Source: Brevipalpus yothersi
Taxonomy: Eukaryota > Arthropoda > Arachnida > Trombidiformes > Tenuipalpidae
Assembly: GCA_003956705.1 (NCBI GenBank)
Contig: QZCP01000066.1
Coordinates: 190,533-254,532, forward strand
Length of the DNA stretch: 64,000 nucleotides
Reading direction: 5' to 3'
The notes under the pieces are model-generated. The model saw only the letters and a list, made by a program, of their open reading frames with translations. It searched no databases and was not told the DNA's origin. Position 1 is the first letter of the stretch, and every line of letters begins with the position of its first letter. Positions 35,375 to 48,424 of the stretch are shown here, one piece after another. Position numbers and translations under genes: made by a program.

Positions 35375-36904
35375 TTGTCACACATGATAAGAAACTTTAC
35401 TGGTTAAAATTATTCTGAAGATTATCGAAAAAAATTATCTCACCATGACCATGATTTCTTCATCCCCTTATCTTAAATTTAAGAAGTAGCTTTCCGACGT
35501 ATGTATACACAAATCTATCCAAAAATTAAGTCCATGATCCATCCCATCTCTTTCCCGAATGAATGAATGAGTATTTATATAATATGCTTAAGGCCCACTA
35601 ATATGATCAGATTGTCTGATTAATTTGGTGGTTCTCATTGATTTTTTGGGAGTAACATGGTAAATTGCCACTACCGTTTTGTTTGTAGTATTAGGCTGAA
35701 AGGCTGATATTCGATTGATCTTCAAGAGAAAAAATTTTTCGTCATCCTTGATTTCGCAATCAAATTTTGAAGAGAGGCCTACATATTATTATCAATAATT
35801 ATCGATTTTAAAAGTCCAAAATTCAAGTTCATGATTATCAGCAACTGATATGTATAGTATTTATTGTCACTCTTTTCCAAAAATTGAGTGTCTCTCATAT
35901 CACCTTTGACACCCTCTTGATCATCATCATTACCAATGTTATCAATTGTTACAGAGGATCCTATCTGATAAAGAATGAATTTTAAACACATCCCCATAAA
36001 TTGAGATAACAAGTGCAGTTAAGTGTAAAGAGAGAAAGTTGGACAAAAAAATCGAGGAAAACTAGATATACTGTGGTGATATGTGTCATTTAAAATCTGA
36101 AGCTACACGAGAATACATATCACATTGATCGGTGGTAAAATAAATTGTCATCAATCTATCACCATTTTTATCTACCCTAAAAAGTGTCTCTCTTTCCAAC
36201 AGTATATGAATCGTTTTAACGGTGATTGATACTTCCAGATTGATCCAGAAGATGATGTTTCGTTTACGTTTTCTGTTCCATTGATCCACAGATCATGATA
36301 CATTTGCGATTCATTCTATCAAAGAATACATGTATATTTCTTTCTCAATACTTGTGATTAATCTCATTGTGAATCTCTCTCTCTCAAGCTACACTCTGGA
36401 ATGATCATTCATCCAACGAACAAATAGACTGATGATCATGGTTTGATTTCATCATACTCTCAATCTAACCCATACTGAAGTCCAGAATTTTCTCTCTCTC
36501 TCTCCATCTCGGTTTCTTCAACCAGATCTATTCCTACACTTTCCTCTTCCCATATTCCCATTAAATTGTTCCAAGTCCGTTGATGAGTTTTCGTGATCCA
36601 CACACACACATACAATCATTAAGCCATTGTCCAAAGCCATCTAGTTGATCGACCTTCCCGATGGGTTTGAAGCCCTAAAGTCTAATTTAAATTCGTTCTT
36701 GGAATATTGTAATTTGATCTTTTTATTTTCTTTATTATCACTTATTTTTTTCGAACACAAAAATTTCCACAAGTTTTCCTTCATCAAATCAAATCAAATT
36801 TGTTGTCTTCCTGTCCACCAAACATCATAGACAATCCTTTCCCATCAACCAAATATCATCAATCTACTCACCTAAGTGCCTCCCCCTCAGCCAAACATCT
36901 TTCC

Positions 36905-36906
<2 letters not shown>

Positions 36907-36947
<41 letters not shown>
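36907..36947. repeat. (TC)n microsatellite
   Basis: A TC run of about 40 bases. Confidence 0.95.
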
Positions 36948-36951
<4 letters not shown>

Positions 36952-37566
36952 TCAACTTTAAATCAGCTCCTTCTTCTTGGTATTCAAAACATTTGACCAT
37001 CAAGAAAACTTGAAAAATTGCCTTCCAGGACGGTCTCTCTCTCTCACCGTGTTTCGTATCACTTCAGTGTATATTCATATAAAATCGAATATCAATTCCG
37101 ATTGGTAGCGGGAAAAGTTTTTACTCAAATAATTTGAAAATAAAGTTCTAGGTAACGTATAACATTGAATCTATTTGTGATCTGAGAATTGGTTCCCTAA
37201 TCGTGATCAATCTCTTTCCCTTGCCCCATGAATACACACATAGAAACGATTCAGGCGCGCTAATATTCCACATGCTATCACACTTTTGGATTCCATCTAC
37301 CTTCGCCTCTGGGAGAAACATTTTCTCTTAAAAGTTTGCACAATTCTTCTCCTTCAATCCAGTTTGATTGAGCTAATCAATCCATCTATCAAGTGACAAG
37401 TCATTATCGTGAACATCGTCAAACAACTCTACAGACAATTTTCACAATTTCGTACTGGTGGAAAAATTTTCACCTTTGAATAGTGTGCAATTCTTCACGA
37501 ATTCTCGATATTATTGTGATATTGGAGCCATATATTGTCTAGGACCGAAAAGACATTCATATCATC

Positions 37567-38087
37567 ATGTTGAATTATATTACTTCACGATACAATTTTC
37601 TTATGTCTCTGGCAGATCCTCGAGTAGCACACATGCCACTGATGCAAAGTCCGATGCCAACCATCGTAATATGTTTGAGTTATGTGTATTTTGTTAAAGT
37701 ATTGGGACCAGCGTTGATGAAAAATCGTAAACCTCTCAATGTCCGCTGGCTGATGTTCGTTTACAATTGTACCATGGTCCTATTCAGCTTAACTCTGGTC
37801 ATCATGGGTGTACGACGATACTCGGCTGATCTTAGTTTCAAATGTGCAGCAGTTGATTACTCACTAACACCAAATGCTCTTGAAGAACTATATGTATCAT
37901 ACATATATTTTGCATCCAAATTTATCGAATTTTTGGATACCATATTTTTTGTTCTACGGAAAAAGAATGAACACGTATCAGCATTACATGTCATTCATCA
38001 TGGTATCATGCCATTCAGCGTTTGGTGGGGAGTCAAATTCGTACCTGGTAAGTGTGATCATTATTATCATTTTTATCAAAATCATGA

Positions 38088-38127
<40 letters not shown>

Positions 38128-39330
38128 TTTTTCTTTACCTTCCTATTTTCTTTTTGTTTCTCATCAATATTCAACAAATTACGATCAAACAGTTAGTTGT
38201 CATCAGAATTCAGTTTGACCGGTTGAAATTAGTACTTTTGAGACTTTTTTCTACTGATAATCGATCAAAATAGTTGGTGTTATTGAATTTAATCACTTGA
38301 ATACACACTGAATTTGATTATTACCTGGAATATAATCATCGATCAAGGGAGAAAAAGTATCAACAATTTATACGAGAAAAAATTTTATCACATGCATTCT
38401 TGAAGGTGAAATGAAACTTTTTGCTTCACTATATATCATGATATCTTTCTGCTCATTTCCTGCTTTCGGAGAATATTCACTTAGGCTGTTTATCGGCTGG
38501 TGATTGACTTTTTGTGAAATGAGAAAAAGCCTCGAATAATTATTTTCAAATTTAGCATGATTTGAATCCATTTTGTCTTTTAGACTCTCTCCTGAAGCTA
38601 TTCTCAAGAGCTTAATGAAAATTCTTGTAAATATATTGCCTCAAGGTTTATGTGTATGCTAGTGTGTGTGTGTGCTTGTATTTACATCTAATCACGCTTA
38701 TCGTAAATTCATGACCAAATTATTGAATAGTTTATGAGATGCTAGATCTTGATCAATCCATGGATCTTCTTGAACGATTGGCATGATGATGATGATGATA
38801 TTTTTCCAGAATCATCTCCATGAATACGGTCCAATGGATCTCTCATCATTCTCCTTCTTACATCACTCGAATTTGTGTAGTTGAAAGACAATGTCCAAAA
38901 TGAATTATCATGAGGGAGAGAGAGAAAGGAAAAAACCATAAACACAAACTCAATACTATACCCAAGATGAAAACTTTTATCAACTATCTATGATCACTGA
39001 TCACACTCATGATTAGGTGATTAGTCAACTTCTCACACCATCTTCTCATCCAACTTTTTGTTGAGAATTTTCGTCAGCACATGTTTTCATTGTTCTTGTA
39101 TTACATTCAATCTTCAGCATATATATATATATTCTCTCGATAATTGATGAAAAAATCTCTCTCCTTCGAATGGAAGAGAGGCGCTTCTTGTTTTTTTTTC
39201 ATCTTACATATCTTCAATCTCCCACTTAATGCCCATGTACTATATTGAGAGTGGAGAAAAATCGGAATAATATATCGGAAAAAAGTGAAATGATCACCTT
39301 CAACGACAATTTAGCCTGCTTAACATAACA

Positions 39331-39372
<42 letters not shown>

Positions 39373-39464
39373 TGTCTCATACCCTTAAGCCTCTTAATCC
39401 GGATAACCCTCACGCGATTAATCACCTTTTGCCATCTCTATCTTTTTCCATTCCAAACACACAC

Positions 39465-39538
<74 letters not shown>

Positions 39539-40643
39539 TCTCTCTCTTCTGCTTCTGCTCTTTTTATTCAGTTTCAAAATTGAAAATCGTTACAGAATCG
39601 ATTATTTTTCAATATCATCCGGTCATATCTATTGATCTGTTTACTTGTATGAGAATTCTTGTTAGCCTGATTGATAATTTGCGACTTCAAGGCGATCAAA
39701 TCGCTCGGAGGATCCCAAAAGACCACCAATTAGGATGTAAAATAGAGGAAGAAAAAGAAGAAGAGGGAAAAGATAGAGTATGAAGAATGAATCAAATGGC
39801 CAAATTTATCACCAATTTCAGCTCATCTTGCACATGTAGCAGTAGTTGTAGTAGAGGTAGTAATAGTGGTTACCATGACCAAGACCTTGCTAGCTAGTTA
39901 AAGTAGCCCAAAAAGAAAGGCCGTTCTTGTCTCCCATTTCAATCTGCGATACCTCTTAATATGAAAATAAGATTAGCATTAGTTGTGATGAATTTGGTTT
40001 TCCCTTCTTCTTTTTTTCTCCTCAATTCTTGATATCATCATCATCGTCAATATCATCTTCATCTCATGTACATGTGTGTGTTATAGAGAGAGAGAGAGAG
40101 AATTTTGAAAGAAAATTCTGACAGACCATGAGTATAGAGCTGATAACGAATTTGATATTGTAATTTTAATTGAAGTGATCCATTAGATCTTTGCAGAAAG
40201 TTAATGGAGAATAAAATCTCTTGACAGAGACATGTTTCACCTGGTTAGCCAATACTTTTACTCGATCAATCATCCAATTTGAATATATTTATATGCATTT
40301 ACATGTACCGTTATGGGTGAGAAATCAATTTAGTTAGGGAAAAAATAGAGTTTACCGGTCCTGTCAGTTTCACTATAACTGACATTGTAACGGTCTCAAA
40401 AAAGCGAGAGAAAGAAAGAAAGGAAGAGAAAGAGAGAGAGAGAGAAAAATAACTCAACATTTCGTCTCACCTCCAAAATGAATGCTGATTCTCTCTCAGC
40501 ATGATTGTGTATGTGAATTAGATTTGAACATTGAAACGATTGAACTTGACTGGACATACCGCTATGGGGTTGCTGCGACATTGATTCCAACATCATCTTC
40601 CTCCATGCTGGGGAGGAGGGAAAGATAGGAATACCGTTTTGTA

Positions 40644-40714
<71 letters not shown>

Positions 40715-42018
40715 AAAGTCAAGATCAAACAATTGATGATCGGAAAAAAATTCATTAACATTATAGTTACACATTCAAAGAGTCACGGTTAGTGTCGTGA
40801 ATGAATATGCATTTTCGAAAAACAATTTAAATTGGGATTCATGTGGTGTCGATGATCGGTAGAAAATATAATTGGCTTGAGATTTTTCTTTCTTTCGTTC
40901 CCTTGCTGTGAGAGTGAAGCTTTCTGTACGCCTTTTAGAGTGAATTGATATCAACTTTTAGACAACACACATTAATAAACATAACAGAAATCATGAAGAA
41001 ATGATAATAATAATCAATTCAGAAGGAAGAGAAACTCTAATTTGTTTTTAGCCGATTGATAGAGAGAACAAAATCGAATAAGATGATGATTCATATGATC
41101 GAAGTAGGCCAGATCAGGGGGCCTCTTAAGCCTTCAGGAAAATTTTTCCATGAAAAGGAAATTGTCAACCAAAATCGAAAGTGAACGAACACAAAAGTTT
41201 ATACTATTTCAGCCATAATATAGATAAGTTATTCATATGATCAACTAGAATTCGAGATTCTAGTTCATGATGAAACCAGCTGAAATTCTGACTTGCGAAT
41301 CGCCAAAATCTTCTTACTGTTATGATTCTCCGTTTATCATGATAACAATAGTCTGATGAGTGATGAGTTAACGGTCTTTCAATCATGAAAAGATGAATTC
41401 CATTCCATCATTAAGATTCATTAGGAAAAATTTATCCAACGATCAACAGGGTTTTTCCATACCTCTCATGCACAAAAAGATTATTCACACTAGACCAATG
41501 AATTGATGTGTTTCCTTTTTTCCTCAGGCGGTCATGCTATATTCTTTGGATGGGCCAATAGCATCATCCATACCATCATGTATACCTATTATGGACTGGC
41601 CGCTCTCGGACCGAAAGTTCAAAAGTATTTGTGGTGGAAAAAATACTTGACCCTTCTACAGATTGTTCAGTTCATTGCCATTGGTATCCACTCGTTCCAA
41701 TTGTTGTTCAGAGAATGTGATTTTCCTAAAATTTTCTGCTACTGGATTGGTTTCCATGGATTTTTATTCCTAGCATTGTTCATGGATTTCTATAAGAAAG
41801 CATACAGTGCTAAAGAAGCTAAGAAAACAGCTATCACGGCTAATGGCACTTCTAATGGTAACAGTGTTGCTAATAATAATGGACACGTTTTGACCACTGC
41901 AAACGGAAAGTCAATTGAGAGAGTTAACGGAACTTTCTTTGCATGTAGCAATAACTCTATACACTATAGTAATTGTAACAATAATAATGATCAATCTGAA
42001 CTCAAGAAGGAAGAATGA
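37567..42018 (+). CDS. Very-long-chain fatty acid elongase, ELOVL1/7-like (two exons)
   Basis: 3-ketoacyl-CoA synthase of the ER membrane that adds two carbons to long-chain acyl-CoA. Exons are 37567-38047 and 41528-42018, joined in phase 1 at VKFVPG/GHAIFFG; the product is 323 residues. The N-terminus has the DPRVAHMPLMQSP signature of the ELOVL1/7 group. Then come FVKVLGPALMKNRKP, KFIEFLDTIFFVLRKK and the catalytic histidine box HVIHH (residues 141-145). TM segments occur throughout. In exon 2, the HTIMYTYYGLAALGP segment is typical. The tail is Asn/Ser-rich and ends KKEE, a KKXX-type ER retrieval signal. AATAAA lies at 42235-42240. The 3.5-kb intron holds several TC/GA tracts. The chain-length preference cannot be read from the sequence. 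Confidence 0.93.
38097..38124. repeat. (GA)n microsatellite
   Basis: A GA run of about 28 bases, just 50 bases after the ELOVL exon 1 donor. Confidence 0.9.
39334..39369. repeat. (TC)n microsatellite
   Basis: A TC run of about 36 bases in the ELOVL intron. Confidence 0.95.
39470..39532. repeat. (TC)n microsatellite
   Basis: A TC run of about 63 bases in the ELOVL intron. Confidence 0.95.
40647..40712. repeat. (GA)n microsatellite
   Basis: A GA run of about 66 bases in the ELOVL intron, the longest fully assembled tract of the window. Confidence 0.95.
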
Positions 42019-43419
42019 TACTCAAAGGAAATATTGCTTCTTCATTACCATCATCATTAATCGTTCCTACATTGTGTTTGTAATTTCATTAATAAGCTTG
42101 AACATATTTTATTATTTTACTTTCCAAATATTCCAATCATTTTCATATGCAAATTTTCGATCAAATCAGCATCAAATTTCATTTCCTTTTGTCCATGAAA
42201 AACGAATCAAATTCATTTTTTTACATTCAAAGTCAATAAAATGGATCGTATATATATATTCAATACAGATCACAAGATACCGATTGGTAGAAGTTCATTT
42301 TTTATGCTTATCCCTGACCGGAAAAAAAGTTGGAATTCAAGAGCAAAAAAGAACTTTTCTCAACTCTTTCGCAATTTTGCACTTTTTTCTCCTTATCAGT
42401 TAAATACTATGGTTGCTGTCACATCACCCTCATAAATTTATGTCTCTTGATAAAAAAAAATGAATATATAACCACCATGAAATGTGCCCAGTCTCTGGAT
42501 ATCTTGCCTCCAGAGGCAAAAATAATCGATGAAGGAAGAGCTTTCTCTCTGGTTCTGGTTTGTGAAATGAAGAGACTTTTTTAAGGTTATAAAGGTTGAA
42601 AGCAATTTTACCTACCCAATATCAAGAAGATCTGAGATGAGACCATCAGAGAAGTGATGCAAGTGAGTTATCAAAAGATAGTCGGGATGTTGAATTTGTG
42701 GTAAGTAATTACAATCAGTATCTCTATCGTCTAAACTATTTCGATCGATTTCACGAGCTTTCCAAAAGTGTCCAACTTGGTATTGCTGTTTTCAAAAAAT
42801 TTGAAGTTTGAAAAACTTCTTTATCTCTACTGCAGTAGGTTTAGATGGGTATTTCTTATCGAAAAAAAAAACTTGCAAACAGCTAGCAAAAAATTTTCCC
42901 AGATTGACGGTCATCTTCATATATTGATGACGGCATGGAAAAGGTACGAAGTTCGATGAAATGATTTGATTAAAATTGAAATTCAAAATTAACCGGCTGT
43001 ATATATCAATCCATCTCTCTCTCTCTTCATGTCCTTGCCTGTGTCCATGGAAGCTACGTTTTCGCGCTTCTTGAGTATGTTTGAAAAAGAAGTTTTGTTT
43101 TGGTTTTTACTTTCCCAGTTTGAGCGCGAAAAAAATCTTGCAAAACGTTTGTTTATGCTGCTTGATCATCGATTTGATAACTTTTGTTTAATCATTTCCT
43201 CAATCACTAGACCAGTCTCTAGTTTGATAAATTGAATTTGATTCGACAATTGGTACCATCTTAGCTACGGTTCATCGGTGTGCTTGTGAGAGGAAATATT
43301 GACCATTGGATGTTGATTGTGGATCTGTTCATCAACCAAGACTCCATCAAGTATCTTGCTGGTTAAAAATTTTCTTTATCACAAGATCAGTTGATTGAAC
43401 TTTTTTTAACAATATCAAA
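42019..43419. other. ELOVL 3' UTR and spacer to the TIPIN-like gene
   Basis: Holds the ELOVL polyadenylation signal (AATAAA, 42235-42240). Short ORFs here have no recognisable domain. No repeats of note. Confidence 0.5.
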
Positions 43420-44072
43420 ATGAATTGTGGTTTGTCTTTCAAGGTGAGACTTCTTGTGATGATGTTTATTTGGGTTTGCACGAATGTTTGATTTATTTGT
43501 TATTGATCGGCTTGTTCTTGTCTTGGTGGTAGGGATTAATTGAGAAGATGAAAAGTCCGGATGGTTTGGTTGTATTGCCAGATGTGATGAAAAATATACA
43601 CTATAAAGGTGATGGACGTGAACAAGAATATCTGAATCAGATCATCTATCATATGGAACAATGGGCTAATAAAATGTGTCCTCGAGTTAAATTTGATGAT
43701 TTTGTGGAGAAAACTGAGATGATAAGCACCAGAAAGCAGATCAAAACTTTTGTCACCAAAATACGACATGGAATGCCGCTGGACATAATAGATCCGAATC
43801 GTCCCTTGATTCCAGAGGAGCTTGATGAGTCCGATGATGATATGCCACAAGAGGGTGGGATTGCTCAACATGATGATTTCCCTGATCTCAATGATTTCCC
43901 AGAGCTTGATGACTTTCCTGACCTTCATGACTTCTCTCAAGATCAAGTTGTTCCTGGACCTAGTGGATTTTCACAACCTGTCAATTTCCAGAGAGCAAAT
44001 GAATCAAGAGTATCGGATTCCTTAAATCGAAGTGATGTAGCCCCACTAGATGATTCTCTTCAAAGTCAATAG
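43420..44072 (+). CDS. TIPIN/Swi3-type replication fork protection protein (two exons)
   Basis: Partner of Timeless in the fork protection complex, which stabilises stalled replication forks and supports checkpoint signalling. Exon 2 (43533-44072) carries the Swi3 domain. GLIEKMKSPDGLVVLPDVM is followed by a short basic segment and HMEQWANKMCPRVKFDDFVEK, then a TRKQIKTFVTKIR helix; these align with human TIPIN. A 24-base first exon (43420-43443, encoding MNCGLSFK) joins in phase 0 through an 89-base intron with a GTGAGA donor. This first exon is my inference; exon 2 alone is firm. The product of 187 residues is short beside human TIPIN (about 300). The C-terminal half is acidic with repeated DFP-acidic-L units (123-142). 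AATAAA occurs near 44171. It converges on the aminopeptidase gene that follows. Confidence 0.82.
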
Positions 44073-44625
44073 GAGCTGAAACTTTCATCCTTGCGAGTTC
44101 ATCTATTTTATCAAAATATTCTAGACAATTTCATACCAGATTCCAACATATTCCGGTAAATCGAATCGCTAATAAACACTGTGAAAGCTCTGAAATTTTC
44201 AACTTCGAAAATACTATTCAGGTGCTAATTAAGACGGCCATTAGCTGACTTGACTGAATATTCTACTTATTGGTATAAAATTCATTTGTGATGATCGGTG
44301 AAGATTCTCGTGATGTTCACTTTGTTTCAGAACCACTATTATTGGAGAGGATCATTTTACGAAGCTTGATGCAAATCATTTTGATATTTTTAAGGTAGGA
44401 TGGTTCCTCATCAGCTTTAAACTGGATTCAGCTCAGAAAACTATGACCTCATCACAGGTTTCCAATTAATTAGGATTAATCCTCACAGGAATATTCTATT
44501 TTCAACACTCAGAGACTGATTGAGTACATTTTATTTCTCAATTCGAACTTGGATATAAAAACTTTAATAAGCAAAACTAATTCATTGAACGAGTCAAGGT
44601 AGTCGTAGAGTTACGTTGATCATGA
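44073..44625. other. Convergent spacer between TIPIN-like and aminopeptidase A
   Basis: Holds the TIPIN polyadenylation signal on the plus strand (near 44171) and, on the minus strand, a probable AATAAA for the aminopeptidase (TTTATT near 44530). No ORF of note. Confidence 0.55.
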
Positions 44626-47600
44626 TTAAAGCGATTGTAGGAACTGCTTAGTTGATTCAGAATCTCTTGAGAGCCATTTTATGTTATTCTTTATCGATTC
44701 TAGGCCACGAAGGGAGTAGCTTTCGAGACCTTCAAATGGATGAGCTGCAAAGAAAGTTTCCACCTCGGTATATTTGTCTTGAGAAGCGAAGCCAGAGCAT
44801 AAATGCTAGATAGAGAGAGGGCAGAAAAAATAGAGAATAGATAAATATTCAGTCAGATCGGGGAAGGGACTCAGTTCAATTGGAATTCTATCTTCTTTCG
44901 AATAATTCACCTTTCAATTTCGGAGTGAGGACACCGTGAGTATACTTACTTCAATCAAATATGCAGCAGCTGAATGGCATTCGTAGCGACGCTTGATTTC
45001 ATCGATATTTTTACAGAAGAAATTCCAAGCTAATTGTCGGCCCTCTTTTGAGTATGAACAATGGATCATCAGAATCCAAGCATCTTGATATCTAACTTTG
45101 TCCTGAAATGAAGTGTTGAAGGTTTGAATATGACCAACATGATATATATCAGTATCCAGCTTATAGTTGAGACTTACCGAAAATGAAAAATCAAGAACTT
45201 TCTGGATTCTGGCCGGATCTCGAGCAGATGCAGCTGCTGATGCCAGACGCATCTTCTCCTCTTGAAGTTCAGCTTTATCATAGAGCTAAGAGAAAAAAAG
45301 CATAAATAGACAGTTTGTAAAAGAAACTGAAAAGAGAAACTCACCTCAAATAGCTTTTCGTAATCTTTATCATCCCCATAATTAGCTATAGCTCGGTAAA
45401 CGACACCTCTAAGCTCTGGAACTAACAGTTTTCCATCACAATGATCTGCAAACCTCTTTTTTGCCTCAGCGATAACTTTCTCATCGCCAAAGACCACCGA
45501 TCTTCCCAGTACAAGTGTCCGTAAAAGATTATCAGTATGCTTGTCACTTGGCTGAGGATCAAAACCAAGTTTAGCAAAAATGTTTGCATACAGCTTGCGT
45601 CCAAAAGCATGGAACATAGGTTGATAATCAGTGTGTGAGAGTAGAAGATTCAATTTTCCGATGTTTGCATCGATAGCAGACCATGTGACGTAGTCATTTT
45701 CTTGATCATAGGATGATAGTATATTGAGAAAGTCTACAGTGGATGTTTGACCAGCCATTGAGGTAGCAAAAAGATCATGGACAATCTGTAGTCTATCAAC
45801 AGGTCCGATTTGTTTGGTTTGAATTGCAGGCTTCAATAGCTCTAACAATTCGGATGAGTAGGTTGCACGATAAAATCCTATGACTTCAGGATTAATTTTG
45901 ACCCAGTCAGTTGGTGCTAAATTTTCGATAGGTATTTCCATTGTTTTGGTTTCCATTAGAGTTGAGACAACCGGTTTTTTTGAATCTTGAGATGTTATTA
46001 CAGATACAGGTATTTGCCAGAGTGTCTGCCTCTCCTCATCATCAAGCACTCCATCAATTGTGAAACGCTCCTGGGTGAGTGTCAAGATACGTTTGTTTCC
46101 ATCAGTTCGAGCAGAAACTTGAACGATTGGATGACCTTTGTGTTTTGTCCATGTAGACATCATTTTTTCAACCGGCTTCTTGCTGACATCTTCCAATGCT
46201 CGCCATAAATCTTCAGTTACCGCGTTCTTGTATGCATGTTTGTTCAAATAATTTTGCAGACCTTGCCTGAAATTCTGGAATGATCACAATGATGGTATAT
46301 GAGTATGAGTGTCAAGTTGAAGGAATGTTCACAAATACAGTCATTGTCTACCGTTTTGTCTAATGTCAAGGAGAGATGAATCAATGAGACAGAAAAACTT
46401 ACCTCATCTCCGATCCAACTATGACACATTCGAATAATTGCTCCACCTTTGTTGTAGGATATAGCATCAAATATGGATTCAACTTCACCAGGATGTCCAA
46501 CAGGAATTTCGATTGAGTGAGTATTATGCAAGGAATCCAGTCTGAATGCTGCTAAGGAACAGGAGGAAACAAACTGGGTCCAAACCTCAAATTCTGGATG
46601 AATGCGATCAAGGGCTAGATATTGCATGAAACGGGCAAATCCTATTGGATAAAAAAATTATGAGTTATCTTGTCATAATATAAGAGGGGCGAAAAATATC
46701 AAACCTTACCTTCATTCAACCACAAATGAGTCCACCATTCCATTGTTACAAGATTTCCAAACCACTGATGTGCCGTCTCATGACAAATTGTATGCCCACT
46801 ACCTTCTTTGGAACTGGGTGAAGAGTTTTTAGGATCAACTAATACACTTGTTTCGCGATAGGTAACAAGACCCCAATTTTCCATGGCACCACTGGCAAAG
46901 TCCGGTATGGCAATATGATCGAGCTTCTCAAGAGGATAGGGGATGTTGAAATAGTTTTCGAACAAAGTGAGACATTTTGATGCAGTTTCTAGAGCAAATT
47001 TTCCTTGATCTTTCTTGCCAATTTGAGTGTAAACTTTTACAGAAGTTCCTCTCTCAGTCTTTGTCTCAATATATTCATACTCTCCAACAATAAAGGCCAA
47101 TAGATAGGTGGACATAATTGGCGTCTCACCGAATTTAACCACTTTCAAGTTAGCATCCTCTTGGTAAGGCATCTCAGATACCACATTGGTATTTGACAAA
47201 ACTGTCAAATCTTTTGGTGCAATCATCGTAACCTGGAAGCGAGCTTTGATGGCTGGTTCATCCCAGCAAGGAAAAGCTCGACGTGCATATGTAGTCTCGA
47301 ATTGTGTGGTTGCTGAATATCGTTCTTCTCCACTTTGTGTCTTGTACTTGCTGCGATAGAAACCTTTCATCTGATCATTGAGATTACCTTTGAATGACAG
47401 ATACAGTGTTCCTGAACCTGGTGTTAGATTGTTTGCAAACTTGATGTGAGCTTCTTGATTTTCAGAGTCGATTGTTGCCATGCCTTGAATCCGATTATCT
47501 GTAAAACAATAACACCTATTACCTTAGATGTCACAATTTCAAACCTATGAACAAGATGATGATGATGATATACTTACCAGATCCTGTGGCAGCATAGGAA

Positions 47601-48058
47601 GCTTCATTGATCACTAAATCATCTGCATTCAGAACAATTTCATTAACATTCTCCTTTATCTGTATGGACACACTTTCGGATCCAGTGAAAGTCAGATCAA
47701 CCAGATCGGGTTTCAATGTAATGTCATAGAAAGAAGGCACAACTGTGGTCGGTAGTCGTTCGAATGGCTTTTTGACACCACAAGCGGCTGAATCTCCTGA
47801 ATTAGACATGATTACACGATGTATAGTTGATGGTGAACAGCGAAATTTACACTGAATTGATAATAAAGTTCGAAGTGAGATTGGCCGATTATGTTGATGG
47901 TAACAAGCTTTCTGAAAATTTGAACCGAAATTGACTCCACGAAACTTTGACAACAACTGTGAACAACACGACAGTGAACCAGAACTTGACAGCAATCGAT
48001 GACAATAAATTTCCGCACAACTAACCCCTAATTTGATTGTTCTCGACAATGACTGCAT
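44626..48058 (-). CDS. Puromycin-sensitive aminopeptidase, copy A (seven exons)
   Basis: M1-family zinc aminopeptidase (NPEPPS type) that trims N-terminal residues from peptides, usually cytosolic. Minus-strand exons are 48058-47578, 47498-46710, 46641-46403, 46274-45345, 45285-45178, 45102-44950 and 44805-44626. All junctions keep frame and give 959 residues (human about 919). The exopeptidase motif GAMEN is at 364-368. The zinc site HETAH (400-404) is followed by E423, exactly 18 residues on, as in HEXXHX18E. The transition-state tyrosine lies in the ISYNKGG segment. The C-terminal ERAP1-like domain follows. The first 83 residues are basic and Ser-rich with few acids, like a mitochondrial presequence; M84 (at 47809), before KKPFERLP, is the position of the classic cytosolic start. 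Copy B at 55.9-59.1 kb has matching exon lengths except for the first and last. Confidence 0.93.
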
Positions 48059-48424
48059 ATGAATAAACAGAACACTTTAATCATCATGATTAAGCAGCAT
48101 TTGAACAGCAGAAAACATGACAGCTTATGTATATTAAGACTGATAGCGCCGCTCTAGTTTACACATTCAGAGCATTATCTGCTCTTCTTTTCATAAAACT
48201 TTTCAGTTCAGGACAAAGTTCTGATTCAATTCAATTTTCACAGAATTCGATTGCAGAGAATCCAATCTTATTGTTGATGGTTTCCACTAATAGGTTAAGG
48301 CAATACATGGATTACATTTTTATACAGATATACATGTACATGCATATTTTCTGTATCTTTTCAGCGAATTGACAACACTTATTGAATTGAGCTGTGAGAA
48401 CTTTTTTATTTTATTTTTATTCCA

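Larger units (their letters stand above)
33864..37566. other. Intergenic region between carboxylesterase and ELOVL
   Basis: About 3.7 kb of AT-rich DNA with GA/TC tracts at 35320-35371 and 36907-36947. No ORF above about 80 codons and none with a domain. It presumably holds 5' untranslated exons or the promoter of the elongase gene. Confidence 0.5.
38048..41527 (+). other. Intron of the ELOVL gene, rich in TC/GA tracts
   Basis: A 3.5-kb intron with the GTAAGT donor at 38048 and the CCTCAG acceptor at 41522-41527. It contains GA or TC runs at 38097-38124, 39334-39369, 39470-39532, 40085-40101 and 40647-40712. The ORFs that read as repeated Ser-Leu or Arg-Glu across these are artefacts. No gene was seen inside. 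Confidence 0.8.

Noticed and set aside
43536..43946. A 136-codon minus-strand ORF
   Set aside because: It is the antisense shadow of the TIPIN-like exon, whose plus-strand frame has clear homology.
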